Source: Liolophura sinensis
Lineage: Eukaryota > Mollusca > Polyplacophora > Chitonida > Chitonidae
Direction of reading: 5' to 3'
DNA length: 64,000 nucleotides
NCBI RefSeq assembly: GCF_032854445.1
Contig: NC_088300.1
Span: 24,907,608-24,971,607 of the forward strand
Positions within the stretch are counted from its first letter, which is position 1, and each line of letters begins with the position of its first letter. Both the position numbers and the translations under genes were made by a program. This document shows, piece by piece, positions 35,576 through 47,458 of the stretch. The notes beneath the pieces are model-generated. The model was given only the letters and a program-made list of their open reading frames with translations. It was not told the origin of the DNA and did not search any database.

Positions 35576-37371
35576 AACGCGACCATGCGCGATTAGACTG
35601 GTAGTAAATAGTGCCAGTATTGAATGCGACCTTTTCCTTATACATTGTGACTTGTTGTGCATGTAATTCAGTAAGTGTATGGTATGGCATGGAATTAAAC
35701 AGCAAAAATAAACTCATTTCTCTGTTCTCTTATCTTAATTCGACCTTATTACATGCGCAGTGATTTACAGGAAGTGGTTGTTTCGTTAAGTGAAGTGATT
35801 TCGCCGATGTTGGCGCTTCATTTAAAGTGATTTTATTAGGAGAAGAATTAATGCTTATCATCACAACTTGATTATTTCACTTTTACGTCCATGATCGGTA
35901 AGGATCGATAAGGGTCAGTCCCTAAAGTGCTTCATGGTATAAGAATTTTCATACTAACAGTTCGAAGAAAAAACAATAGAATTAGAACAACAACAACGTG
36001 GGTCTCGCAGTACACTGTTATATCGGATAACATCAGTTCGTGCCTTTACCACATCATCTAAGTTACTTCGTCATGCTCATCACACTGACTAAGCATGAAC
36101 ATACTTTCGTTGTAATAGTCTGTATTGTGGAACTCGTCATAAAATACCAAAACATTGTAAAATACCATTTATTGTTTAAAAAATCCACCATACTAGTTCA
36201 TTGTTAATACCGTCAAGTGTCATTTATCTACAGTAACAGTTAACTGTGATATCTGTTCAGCTACCCACAAATAGTGTAACCTCTGTTGCAGAAAATCAGT
36301 CAAACTCATGCTGATGACGAAACAATCGATGACACGTTAAAATAGGTCTGAGCACACGATTTATTTTGGACAAAAAGTTGACCGTATACTGGAAATTGAG
36401 CAACCTACATTTCGTAAACGGCAATACTGGTGCTTTACTTTTCTTACATTAGCTACATTTATATAAAAATATGGATAAGAGTAATCATGTGGTAAGAGAT
36501 GATATGGTGCGAGGTGACTATGGTATGAGTTGACTGGGGGCCAAGTTCTTTAGGTACGCATAGGTACACAGTCCAAACATGAAACAAGCCAGCAGTCACT
36601 CAGGGCTGCAGATAGTACAGGTTCTTGGCTTTAATTTCAATCTGACAACTTTTGGGAGATAATCTCTCGATGGAGACAGGCAGATGATTTTTTTAAAAAC
36701 TGCTTAGCGTTGTGGATTTGCTCCAATAACACAAACATGCTAATTAGAAATTGTTAACTTCACTCTCTAAATAACTTGGCCCTAAGCCCCCTATTAATTA
36801 CAAGTGGTATGTATGGTGAAATATAAATATGGCCAGTGAACTGCAGCTGTATCATTTGCATAATTTTACTTTTTCAGTCCAAAAGATACGCCTTCTCCAA
36901 GTTTAGTTCCATGGGGAGATAACTCTTCCTGTTCCACTTTGTTTATACTTGTCTACAGTAAGAATTTGAGATTTCTAAAACTTAGTTGGACAAGTGATGC
37001 TTACTTGTTCTATTGGTCTGAGGAAGGAGTAATGGGGAATTTGTCAATCATCTTCCCACATGTAATAAAGTAGTTCAAGCATAGCTCTATACCCACAATA
37101 TCTTTTTCCTGCGCAACATCACACTTTTCAGTGCATGTGTGCTCATGAAATAGTTACATGTAAGTTTTACACTTCTGTGTTAGAGCATCAATGTAAACAA
37201 GAATGTGTTTTTATGGAAATTTGGATGCTTGTTGTGTAACTCATGAGTTCCTTAATGACTACTCAAGACATCTGATATTTTAGCCGATACTTTGCGACTT
37301 CATTGTTCTTACATATGAGATAAATGACTTTTTGTTTGTGTCTCTGCCAGGTTTACACTTCCGCCACTAAT
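35576..37371. other. Intergenic/promoter region between K2P exon 1A and LRR1
   Basis: Head-to-head interval between two divergent genes. It includes an ETS-like caggaagtgg near 35769 and an E2F-like ttggcgctt near 35811, followed by AT-rich sequence with no recognised repeat. LRR1's ATG exon may start at 37351 after an apparent acceptor (tctctgccag), in which case its first, non-coding exon lies in this interval; alternatively transcription starts shortly before 37351. The sequence alone does not decide. Confidence 0.4.
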
Positions 37372-37554
37372 ATGAGGTTGACGTGTGATGTGGATGTTGT
37401 AAATCGACTGCTCCCCTCTCATAATCTGAAGAAATCCGGCCGCAGTTGTCATTCTCAGCTGTCCATTGGGAAGAAAACAGGCATCCAGAATAAGGATGGA
37501 ACTGTGTATTTGATGATATGCACTGTTAAAGACAGAAATGGTACAAAATTTGCG
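37372..37554 (+). CDS. LRR1: LRR1 exon with start codon
   Basis: 61 codons from ATG at 37372 (MRLTCDVDVVNRLLPSHNL), ending TTTGCG before donor gtaaga, phase 0. It encodes the first part of the N-terminal domain (YLMICTVKDRNGTKF). Human LRR1 starts similarly with a Met-Lys-Leu-His-Cys-type strand. An acceptor-like cag at 37348-37350 lies 21 nt before the ATG. Confidence 0.93.
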
Positions 37555-40500
37555 GTAAGATTCATCGCCTTGACATATCTGACATGAAGACGACAACTTT
37601 AATGCTGTTTATCATGGGAAATTATGAATATATGTAGCAGAAAGGTACAAGGTTAGCCCCTTTAAACACTTATTAAGTCAGTAATAAAAAAGCTTGTACA
37701 GACAAGTTAAAGTTGGTATTATATAAGCCAGAACGGATATACCAATAGGGTTCTTGCATAGACCACAGTCTTAATTAGTGCCTATGAGATATTCATCTGG
37801 CTTTGACGCATAACATATTTCGGGAGACCATCAAATAAATGATTAGGTTGGGCATTCAGTTAAAGCTCATTCTACATAAACTACATGGTGTATTTAGATT
37901 TTGTTTTGTTATTATTATTTTATCAGTATGCAATGTTGGCAAATGAAAATTGGATTCTAAACTTAAACAAAAACAACCATGACAAGTAACCGCACTATAA
38001 ATTCTCATTCATAATTGTCTGTAACACTCAGGACAAATCCCTTGTTTTGCTCTCCCCATTGTCTAAAGTGTGGACCTGAATTTGCATATGTATATATATA
38101 TTATTTTCAGTTGCGAGATAATGTGGAGCAGATTTTTGGCCGATTTATTTGTGAAGGAAAAGCTACAATAAGAATAAAAGATCCTCCGAAGGATCTCTGT
38201 CTTTCAAAGGTGGGTGATTGATGTAAATTGCTTTAATACACTCAATGGAAGAAAATTCTTTGATGCATGTATTTAAACACATGTACATGTAGTACATGTC
38301 AAATCCTTAGATTTCATATTGTATACTGTGTGGAGGTCAGGCTCAACTATTACATGCACTATATATTATAGGGAGTGGTTTGTGAAGTATATGACCAGGT
38401 GGTGTGTGATGGTTCTCAGCTGCTAAGTTTTCCAAACTTGTAAAACCTACAGCATGGTGCTGTAGGTTTTACAAATTGCTGTGGATTTACCATCTTAGGG
38501 TGGAACAACTGAAACTATCTGCATGTGTGATACATCTTAGGATTCCCTTGGAGTAGTAATGAATGAATGAAACCTTTGTTTAAAGAGGGTAACTCCGTCA
38601 AATTGTGCTATTTGCTCTTCCCAGAGGAACATGTGTAATGATTAAATATAATACTAATCTAACTCAACTGTAGCCTTACATCTGACACTCAAAGTTCTTG
38701 TTTTATTGATTCATCAATACTCTTGTTGTGAGGATTTATCAAAAGTTCTGGTGTTTTAGCAATGCTGCATTGATTTGATTGTTATTAAGTACTTTACATT
38801 AAGTTCATTGAAGCCTGAATCTGATTGCACTGCAGGGGGACCCTCTCCAGCTGAAAAGTTTCCTAAACCTGGTGAAAGTTGGAGCCCAGGGAAAAGATTT
38901 GGGTAAAGTCACATTATCTAGTCTGTCCATTCCCTCTGCAAAAAAGGTTGAGAAGCCCAAAACCAAACTTGTGATTCTGAACAGAAGGGACTATCCCATG
39001 ACAACAAACTTTCCATCTTCACTGGAGCAACTGCAGGTGTCAAAGTGCAGTGTAAAAAGAGTGGACTCGAGGATTCTTCAACTGAAACATCTCCAGGTAT
39101 TGAATTTGTCAGAGAACTGTTTGAAGGAGCTACCTGATTTGATGGAAAATTTAAAAAATTTGCGGGAGCTTAACCTTAGTGTGAACCAGTTGTCACACTT
39201 CCCTATGGTTTTGTGCAAGCCTAAATTGGCAGAGGCTTTATCTGTGCTAGATATCAGTCACAATGAACTGACGGTTCTTCCTCCTCATCTCTGTCTTCTT
39301 CGCCACTTGGTTCATCTGAAACTGGACCACAATAAGCTCATCACTCTGCCAGTGACAATAGGGCGGCTCAGTCAGCTCAAGTTTTTAACGGCGTCACACA
39401 ATGAACTCCAGTGCTTACCTGCCAGTTTTCTTCGCCTTCAGCTGGAGAGCCTGGATATGTTTTGTAATCCGTTCAGTGCCGAGGAACAAACACCTTCACA
39501 GGATAACGTGGAGTTTCCTACCCTGATGGAAATCACTGCCAGAGCTATCAAAGCTAAAAGGTATATCATTGTAAATGTATTCTCTGCTGAGACCTAATAT
39601 TTGGATTCTTCATGACATGTCATATTCTTGTTTCAGAGTCAAGTTCAAGTCCTGGAGGGGTCATACTAAAGATTTTAACAGTACAAATATAGGTTCTTCC
39701 TTCCTTGGCACTGCTCACCTCAAAAGAGGATAGACCAAGTGCTGGTTGGTTTAGTATGGGTATACTGTGACTGGCTCCTCATGTGTGATGTCCTCAGCAT
39801 GCTATTTCATTGTTGGCACTAGTACATGGGACACCTGCATCACTTAGTCTTATATGATGAGACTAGCATTATGGTGGGAGGAAGCCAGGCAGAGTTGCGT
39901 TGAGATTTTTCTTTATATGCTTAGGGTTACCATGTTCATTTTTTCGTTTTCACCTTAAAAAATTGAGTGTAGCAAAGTCAATTTTGAAGATGATTTTTGT
40001 GCTTCATAGCACACTCTAATCTAAATAAAAAATGACATACTGATATCCTAATAATCATGAATAACTCCAAAAGTGTATGCAGCCAGCTAATCTGAATCTT
40101 TTGGAAATTTTCTGTAAATGACCTAACATTTCATACCTGACGAAGATGCTCATTTTGATTCTGAGTATTGTATTGGTTTTAGAAAGGTGTCTTAAGGTAT
40201 GTTCGGAAGGTAGGATGATATTGTACTGTTTCAACATCAAAAGTAATGTTTTAAGACATTTATTTACCTCTACAAATGCACTTCATGTACTCTTTTATGT
40301 TCTTGTATTTCTTCAGGTTGCTATATGATGAGGAGAGCCTTCACGGCCACTTGTGTCAGTATTTAGACTCGGCCCGCACGTGCTGGTGTGGAGGCTACTG
40401 TTTTCAGTGTGCTACCCGCTATGTTCAGAAGATGGACATGTGTCGAATCTCCCCTAATGTCACATCAGTGGATTTATTTGGCAGAAAGGAGGCACCTGTG

Positions 40501-40572
40501 GAGTCCTACCTTTGCTCACAGAAGTGCTTACAGAGATTCCGTTCAAACCCCTATGCCTACTGGAGAAAATGA
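37372..40572 (+). CDS. LRR1: LRR1, leucine-rich-repeat substrate receptor of CUL2 ubiquitin ligase (whole gene, 4 exons)
   Basis: Coding exons 37372-37554, 38111-38209, 38836-39560 and 40317-40572 join in frame to 420 residues (human LRR1 is about the same length, 414). Order: an N-terminal globular domain (about 1-95), six or so leucine-rich repeats (about 157-305, with LxxLxLSxNxLxxLP-type repeats), a BC-box-like stretch (TLMEITARAI, about 323-332) expected to bind elongin C, and a C-terminal cysteine-rich part (C358, C360, C364, C367, C402, C406) that could bind zinc. In vertebrates and worms CUL2-LRR1 ubiquitylates the MCM7 subunit of CMG helicase at replication termination so that it is extracted from chromatin. 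Match to the family is by recognisable sequence along the whole length. The gene looks intact. Confidence 0.95.
38111..38209 (+). CDS. LRR1: LRR1 exon 2 (coding)
   Basis: 33 codons, phase 0 at both ends, between acceptor ttttcag (38104-38110) and donor gtgggt (38210). It encodes LRDNVEQIFGRFICEGKATI and RIKDPPKDLCLSK, strongly like the matching part of vertebrate LRR1 (RENIEQFF, EGKATVRLKEPP, DICLSK). Confidence 0.94.
38438..38474. repeat. Perfect 17-bp inverted repeat with 3-nt loop
   Basis: ttgtaaaacctacagca, tgg, tgctgtaggttttacaa in LRR1 intron 2. It would form a stable hairpin in DNA or RNA. Short arms with no recognisable flanks; microRNA-like folding cannot be claimed because the stem is perfect and the loop is tiny. 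Confidence 0.85.
38836..39560 (+). CDS. LRR1: LRR1 exon 3 (leucine-rich repeats and BC-box)
   Basis: 725 nt, acceptor actgcag ending at 38835, donor gtatat at 39561, phase 2. It encodes a linker (about residues 95-140), the DYPMTTNFPSSLEQLQ lead-in, the LRR array with clear repeats such as LQVLNLSENCLKELP, LRELNLSVNQLSHFP, LSVLDISHNELTVLP, LVHLKLDHNKLITLP and LKFLTASHNELQCLP, then LESLDMFCNPF and a BC-box-like segment. A read-through frame continues 39 nt into the intron and is not coding. Confidence 0.96.
40317..40572 (+). CDS. LRR1: LRR1 last exon (cysteine-rich C-terminus)
   Basis: Starts after acceptor cttcag (40311-40316); its first G completes an Arg codon. It encodes LLYDEESLHGHLCQYLDSAR, then CWCGGYCFQC, APVESYLCSQKCLQRF and YAYWRK before TGA. 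The CxC-x3-C-x2-C and C-x3-C cysteines fit the conserved C-terminal cysteines of LRR1 (human has CVCGRFC and CSLGC). A candidate polyadenylation signal ATTAAA lies at 40766-40771, after an A-rich run. Confidence 0.94.
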
Positions 40573-40765
40573 AGTTTCTTGTTCCTCCTAGACTGAGGCT
40601 GTACATAGCTTTCTGGACTGAATTTCAAGGACAGCGATTGATAGTACTTTTGATTATAAAAAGGCCTTATGTGATTGACTGTATGATGATAATGTTATGG
40701 AGATATCTTAATTATACTATGTAAAACTTTATTTGTGTACAAAAGTGCAAAAAAAAAAAATAACG

Positions 40766-40771
40766 ATTAAA
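40766..40771 (+). terminator. LRR1: Candidate LRR1 polyadenylation signal (ATTAAA)
   Basis: ATTAAA about 195 nt after the stop codon, the second most common animal signal, followed by T-rich sequence. It is a short motif in AT-rich DNA, so the call is tentative. Confidence 0.35.
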
Positions 40772-40772
40772 A

Positions 40773-43755
40773 TGACTTAAAATGAAACTATATGATGATG
40801 TACATGTCAAATTTTACTACTTCATTGTGCACGCTTTTCAAGGTCAGACAAATCTTTGAATTTTAGTTGATAGGTAGAGTTATCTCCCTTGTAATGAATA
40901 AGGCTACCGACCACTTGTCTTCTTTAGTTTTTAACCGACTGGACACAAATTGTGTGATTTATCCACATATATCATTGCATATTATACTGGGGGCCGAAGT
41001 AAATGAACTTTCCTGAAAGGTATTTGTCTATTGCGTGTCTTAATTTTTAGGACTATGCCGCTTTTCCTGTGTATTAAGGATTCCTGTCCAATCAACAAGT
41101 AGCATTTCAACATCATGTCGTATGTTCACCTTGGAAGCGGGATGTGGCACAATTACACGTAAAATGATATTTTCTCCAGTTATTAAAACGCTTTCCACGT
41201 CTGTGGACCCTTCTTGGCAATAAACTGTGTTTGTGGGCCGTTTGGGCGGCACTCCTACGTTATTTCGCCTAGATAGCCCGAGAGGTAACCACTCACCTTT
41301 TGCACATTACTCATCAACGCACAGTCTGTAACGCCTCACGACTTCCACGAAAGTAACAATGCATAAACGGTTTTCCCGAGCGCCGTCGAGTGCACGGTGC
41401 CCACATGGCTCCTGTGATCAATGTGTTCAATGAATAAAACAAAGTCCATGTCCAAGGCTGGAATTGAAACACAAACATACCCTTGATTAAAAAAAAAATG
41501 AGAAGTCAAAAAATTAACGACGAAAACAGATTTTCCTCTAAGTTCATTGTGTGTAATGCGCATGTACATATGAAGATTAGTGAGGGTATTATATGTGCGT
41601 TCTGCTTCGACCGTTTTATTTCCTTATTTGTTACCTGTTGGGAGTTATGGCAACACTGCCAACTCCCTAGGGCATATGATTGAGTTTGTTGTGCAGTTGT
41701 ATTATGTAAAGATTAAATTGGGGTGGAGTGTTGGTCAGCCCGCAGGAATATAAATTAAGGTTCAATCAGAGATCAGGTGTTAGAGTAGAATACCGCTGTC
41801 GACGCTACTGGAGAAGACTTTGCTCACATGGGCGCTAATGCAATAGTTACGCCGATCGTAGTAATTTGGACCGAGCAAGCAGCAGTGCAATTACGTCCCG
41901 AGTGTTGGGGCTATGAACAATTGTAGTCTATCTCGGTGTCATTAAGGAGCGTAATGGCCCGTACTAGTCTATATATGGTTGAGCCAGTTCTCAGTTATTA
42001 GATCTATGGAACCAAGACGACTCCATTGTATAACGTATGCAGTTGAGACTTGAATAGGAAGGCGTGCTGTATGCGTAAACACTGATTCTGATTCATGTAT
42101 TTTTATCGTATGGGTTTCGCCTATGTCAAGAACGAATACGACTGCCGTCAAATTTATGGATGGAATTAAGAACGAATAAAAATGTTTTTTGTTAATTATT
42201 GGTGAACTGTATTCCTGAAGACAAAAATGATGAAACGCTACGCCAACAGCAAGCAACAAATAGGCCATGCACTTGCGCATGAAGTCTGGTTAAATCCATT
42301 GTTTGTTAACCTTAACGTTTGATACACTTCTCCCTGGGACTAAGATAATGTCTGGAAATTCGTCCGTGAACGTAATTGTTGTCTTCGCGTCTTCGTGGCA
42401 CTGGTCGACCCAGCATGGTCCATGTAAAAGAAACAGTTCTGCATTTTTTTACATCGATCTGTAACCTGGCCAATCCCTCAAGAACTTTGAGAGGAAACAT
42501 TAATTAATTATGTGGACAACATAATATTATGCTGTCCTTCTTGTAGCAGTACGTCGGCTGGTTCTCAAGGCCCGCGGGACTGTCGACTAGCGTAAACATC
42601 AATGGCTGATCTGAATGATTACGGCTGTGATGCCGGGCATTGGAAGAAAACATTACAAACCTATGATACATCAAACGCACAGGAAGTAACCTAGAACTAT
42701 ACCTTATAATACACTTTTATCAGCTATGTGAAATTTTCACACAACAAAACTAAAACCTCCATTTCTGTATATACCATTGAAGCCATTATAGCTATTTTAC
42801 AGTCAAGTAAAGTCTTTTAAAACAATGTCGATCGTTGAGTTGATCGATTAGTCGTTGGGTACAGACTTGATAAACAATTAATAACATTTTTTTAATATAT
42901 ATTTTGTATTCTCATACTTAGGGAAACTGTGGATTGTCTCCTAAATACTCCTGAAGATTAGCTTGGTTGCGATTCCGTGAACATGACCGTACTATAACTC
43001 TACGACATCGAAACCTTTCGATGTATAAAAGGGATAATTTTATGTTTGCATAAATTTCGATAGTATCATATAAATGGCTATATGAAAAAAATCCCAGACG
43101 GTCAGTGGCAAGAAAGGCCCCAAGTAAAACTAGCTTTCATATTCACGTTTACTACATGATACTTGAAAAGAGAAAATGGAATTCATTTGTCTTCGGAATA
43201 ACAACCATTGCCACCAGCAAACGCCATGACAGTTATAACCAAAAGCAAAATTAAATCAAATCTGTTAGCAAAATATTAGATTAGATTCAATTTTTTTCTG
43301 TTGATGTATTTTCATCTAAAAATAATGAAACTGGCTTTGATGTGCAAAATGTACACGGAACTATTCAGTCTGGTCAGTCTGCTTGTTGCCCAAATAAAAT
43401 GATCCAGACAGCGGTTTGGGTATCTCTGTCCGTTATAGAAACAGATACTCACGGTCATGTTCTTGGTGGGGAAAGGTACACTTTGTGAAGGATTTCATCA
43501 GCAAATATTGACCTATTTTTTTTAAACCACCTGCCTCCCATCAGTATGGCGTGTAAGATAAAAGCATCGATAGACTTGTTTTCATTGTGACACTTTTTAT
43601 ATATTTCGTGTTTATGGTCAGATAAAATCCCATTTTTAATTCCGTGCGCATGCGTGAGTATCTGCCCTATTTGTAGATTGTAATTATAAAAGACACGTAT
43701 AAATGTAGTCTACAGAATGTGGATGAAGTTTTCTTACGTATATTTCAAGGGTAAG
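40773..43755. other. Gene-free stretch downstream of LRR1
   Basis: No recognised gene or repeat. Open frames on the minus strand at 41040-41252, 41969-42280 and 42312-42500 resemble no family I know. 42490-43740 is AT-rich. Confidence 0.5.
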
Positions 43756-43756
43756 A

Positions 43757-44140
43757 GGGCCGTGGTCCAGTGATAGATGGCGGCTGTCCTTTAATCGCCA
43801 ACGCATGCGGGTTCAAACCCTGTCTGGGACTGGGAATTTACAGATCCTTATGCCCTCACTGTTCGTGGGGCCTTGGTTACAAATAACCGGTAGACAAGGT
43901 TTTTATGGCCGTTTGTACAACCTATAACCTTAGCCATAGTCCACTTGTCTTCCACCAACACGGTGTAGACATATCTGTACTTCACATTGGGGAAGTTCGT
44001 CAGTAACTTGCCAAAGGTTTACACTTTGCACTCCGGTTTCCTTCCGACATCCTTGAAACTGCCCGCCATTGTTGAAAACTTCTTGGGTTGGTGTTAGGCA
44101 AAAATCAAATAATACTTTTACTTTTTTACTTTTTACTTTT
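43757..44140 (+). mobile_element. tRNA-derived SINE, family 3
   Basis: tRNA-like head with A-box tggtccagtgat and B-box gggttcaaaccc, body with atgccctcactgttcgtggg and gtagacaaggtttttatggc, and a 3' end with actccggtttcc, cgccattgttgaaa and a final caaaaatcaaataat. A related copy is at 56500-56860. Confidence 0.7.
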
Positions 44141-47100
44141 TTTTACCAATGGCCGCTTAACTATGGGAATGCAGACATGCATTCAGTGCCGCTTCCTGGC
44201 ATATATCAGTAATTGATCATGCAGTTTTGGGTAAAACCTTTCATTTCGCACCGAAGCGTATTACTGTGGTGTTCTTGGCGATATAATTAGGTTAGGATGG
44301 TGCTTATTCTGATTTAAAACCTTTCCTTAAAACGCGGTATGTCCATTTAATGTTTAGGTTCTTGGACGATCTGTCATCGTCAGACTGCTAGAATGTAGGT
44401 TAAACCGGCTGACCAGATTAAAAATCTCACAATAGCCTGTCGGCTATTTCAGAGGACGTGCGAATGATGCTTGACCGACTGATCCGTGTAATCGCAAACA
44501 GTTCCTTCAATGATTTGTCACAGATGCGACTCTACTTGACATTATGACAACTAGACTGTTCCAATACAGAAACAGGGTCAAGCTCTGTTTCATCATGTCT
44601 TAATTACAAATCGATGTCCGAAACTGCTCATATCGTTACTGTTTTGGTACTGAGGTTGTTGTGCCGGAGAACATTTATATATATAACCAAATATCACAAA
44701 AATCAGATACAACAGTTGTCTACTGACTATATAAATATGTAAAGGCCTGTTTCCCTTTGCTTTTGTTTTATGCTATTGTTCTTTAATGTGATGACCACAC
44801 AGAGTTTTAAGTAATTGTAGGCATCTTTAATAAAAAAAATTGAAAGTAACAGACAGATATCGATGCCTTTTTGTTTGACCTAAATCTTTTTATGTCATGG
44901 TGCACGTATATTTTGATATACAGTTTAAATATTGATATGAATAGTTGGAATAAAACTCTAACTGTGGTAAACCGATAGGAGGGCGTACTTAACCTGGTGG
45001 CGTGTCACCATTTGCCAACTATCGCCGCGTCGTGGCTGCTCTGGCTTTGTTCTCTATGCTGTAGGAGTGTCCATGAAAATTGTCATCTGTATTCAGACTG
45101 AGAACGGCACGAATTGCTTTTAGTGACAGCCTTGGCGGTCATATAGAACTACTCCGAACAGTTACACACTGTTATCGCTGACTTTCCTTAATTAATCCGA
45201 TAGGCAGGTAATAAATTGGATTTGGTCCCGTGTAAGTATATGGGCGTATACTCAAGTGTTCTGGCTGGCAACTGTCGGCTCCAGCTTCTGTCCACTAGTC
45301 CGGACAGCCATAGACATTCGACCCAACGTAAATTAAATAATAGAATTATCCAGTACAGAAGTCGGTGATTATTTGTATGCGATTATCTACCAGTGGGGAA
45401 GCCTATTGTAGCAGAGACGGCTTGAGGTTAAATCCGGCTACATTCGACTTGTCCAGCACCATATAGACGGAAGCAATACTACCGTATACCCTCCAAAATC
45501 TGGCGGTGGATAAATATGGACTCGATGTCATACAACTGTCCATTCCCTCAGGCGCATTATAGCCGCTGCCAAGTGTACTTTGTACTGAGACAAAGAAATT
45601 TGCTTTTCGTCTCTGATTTGTCTATAAGCCTATGTAGATATATGAAAAGATTCAATGCACATGGCCCATTTTTTGAAGCCTTACGTAAATGCACAATGAT
45701 TTACCTAGAGCACCACACTATGGTAGCTGATAGCCTCCATTTTTGACCGCGCCGAACCGTGACCTCCGTGCTTTCCACAACCTTCGCGGAGGCGCTGATG
45801 GCGCGGATTGACCGCGTGGCGCGGATACGCACCCTCCGCGACTTCCGCGACCTCCGCGACCTCCGCGTGTTCCGGTTTAATTTTATGTGATGATATGCAT
45901 GGGCCGCCAGTAAAATGGCAGTAATACCAGAAAGGATGAAAAGGGCACTTGCTAATGTACTAGGTCCAATATTGCCTGCAGTTTTATGTTGATTAAAATT
46001 GTATCTGAATCATTAAGATTTAATATTTGTCTTGTAGCCTTATCTTATGGAGACATTTACTATTTCTTTGGAAATAATATGTCTGAACACCAATCATACA
46101 GCGCAGATACATGCAAACGTAAACACCGTTGAGCATACACTACCTTACCTATAGTCCTAATTCTTTTAGAGAGTTTCATATATTCAGCCTTTAGTCAGTG
46201 ACACATAATAACACAAGCTCTACACACGGGTATGTTGGAAGTTCATATTCTTGCAAGGAAAATGAAGTAAGAACACTTTTTCTAATTCATAATATTAAAG
46301 CCCATAAGCTCAATTTCGACGACAATACACATTGCCTCAATTCATCAGAATTGTTCAAGTGGCATGGTGGATATTGAGCGGAGTTCAACATGTTTGACGG
46401 AGGACGACACGAGTTACCCAAACTGCTACTGACTTACCGGTAAACCCTGTTACTGACACGGCTGTATTGGAAATTATTTACATGCGTTAGTATAATATAA
46501 CCTTGATAAATCAGTTTTATTTTATCTCTTGTAGTACATGATCTCACGGCAGTATAGATTTAGAGATGGATATTGGGAAATCAAAGCGATGTAGTCTATT
46601 CGCAGACACAGTAGTAGTGGTTGTACTACTGCGAGGAATTTGTTCCAACCACTTATTGGTGCAGTCAGTGTAAAACAAATTACTCTCCACTCCCATTGTC
46701 CTGCATGCAACATGCCTTAGAATAATTATGATGTCACCCGAGGTAATGAGTTCTTGGTGTCGAAACGAAGCTTATACAGTTTAACATTATGATTTAGGAA
46801 AAGTATTTTAACTGCATTTTCTTTCCAATAATATGGATGTTCAACATATCAATGTGTAGAGCTTGTGTTGTTACGTGCGACTGACTAAAAGGCATGGCTG
46901 ATTTTACAGACAGCTGAATACAGGCGACTCGCTAAAAATTAATAGGCTATAGCAAATAACCGTCTGTTTCTATGTCTTTTGCTCAGCAGTGTAGAAAACT
47001 GTCAGATCAATACGCATGTGCAAAAATTAACAAGAAGACGCGGAAGGCGAGGATCCGCGATCTCCGCGCCTTCCGCGACCCCCAAGACCCCGCAGGGGCG

Positions 47101-47115
47101 CGGAATGCGCGGTGA
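47101..47115. repeat. 15-bp target-site duplication, left copy
   Basis: cggaatgcgcggtga, identical to 47444-47458 on the other side of the SINE. It marks the insertion boundary exactly. Confidence 0.93.
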
Positions 47116-47443
47116 GTGAGTGAGTTTAACGTCGTACTCAACAATTTTTCAGTCATATGACGACGAAGGAATCATTAGGGTGCATGCACGTGTAATGTGC
47201 CTCCTTGTTGCAGGACGGATTTCCACCGCTCTTTTATTTAGTGCTGCATCACTGAGACGACTTACCGAGCCATTATACTGATACGGGTCAACCAGTCGTT
47301 GCACTATCCCCTTCATGCTGAACGCCAAGCGAGGAAGTTACAACTTCCTCTTTTAAAGTCTTAGGTGTGACTCGACCAAGGATTGATCCTGGATCTACCG
47401 GTCCCGAAGCGGACGCTCTACCAACTGTGCTATCCGGGCCGGT
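47116..47443 (-). mobile_element. tRNA-derived SINE, family 2, complete with target duplication
   Basis: The tRNA-like head is at the right end on the minus strand: tagcacagttggtagagcg (A-box) and ggatcaatcctt (B-box). The body includes gcaggacggatttccaccgc, the 3' end is the reverse complement of gtgagtgagtttaacgtcgt. Perfect 15-bp target duplications on both sides. It is not a functional tRNA: the body continues far beyond the head and the cloverleaf is incomplete. Confidence 0.92.
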
Positions 47444-47458
47444 CGGAATGCGCGGTGA
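47444..47458. repeat. 15-bp target-site duplication, right copy
   Basis: Second copy of cggaatgcgcggtga, directly after the tRNA-like head of the SINE. Confidence 0.93.

Larger units (their letters stand above)
37555..40316 (+). other. LRR1 introns (37555-38110, 38210-38835, 39561-40316)
   Basis: All with GT/AG ends. The second holds a perfect 17-bp hairpin (38438-38474). The third holds a scrap of SINE family 1 (cattatggtgggaggaagcc, 39867-39895). Nothing else recognised. Confidence 0.7.

Noticed and set aside
38438-38474. microRNA precursor
   Set aside because: A 17-bp perfect stem with a 3-nt loop is too short for a typical precursor.
41040-42500. Minus-strand open frames at 41040, 41969 and 42312 as exons of a further gene
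   Set aside because: No domain, no convincing splice sites and no similarity between them or to known families.
47380-47443. tRNA gene (minus strand)
   Set aside because: A- and B-boxes are present but it is the head of a SINE with target duplications; no complete cloverleaf.
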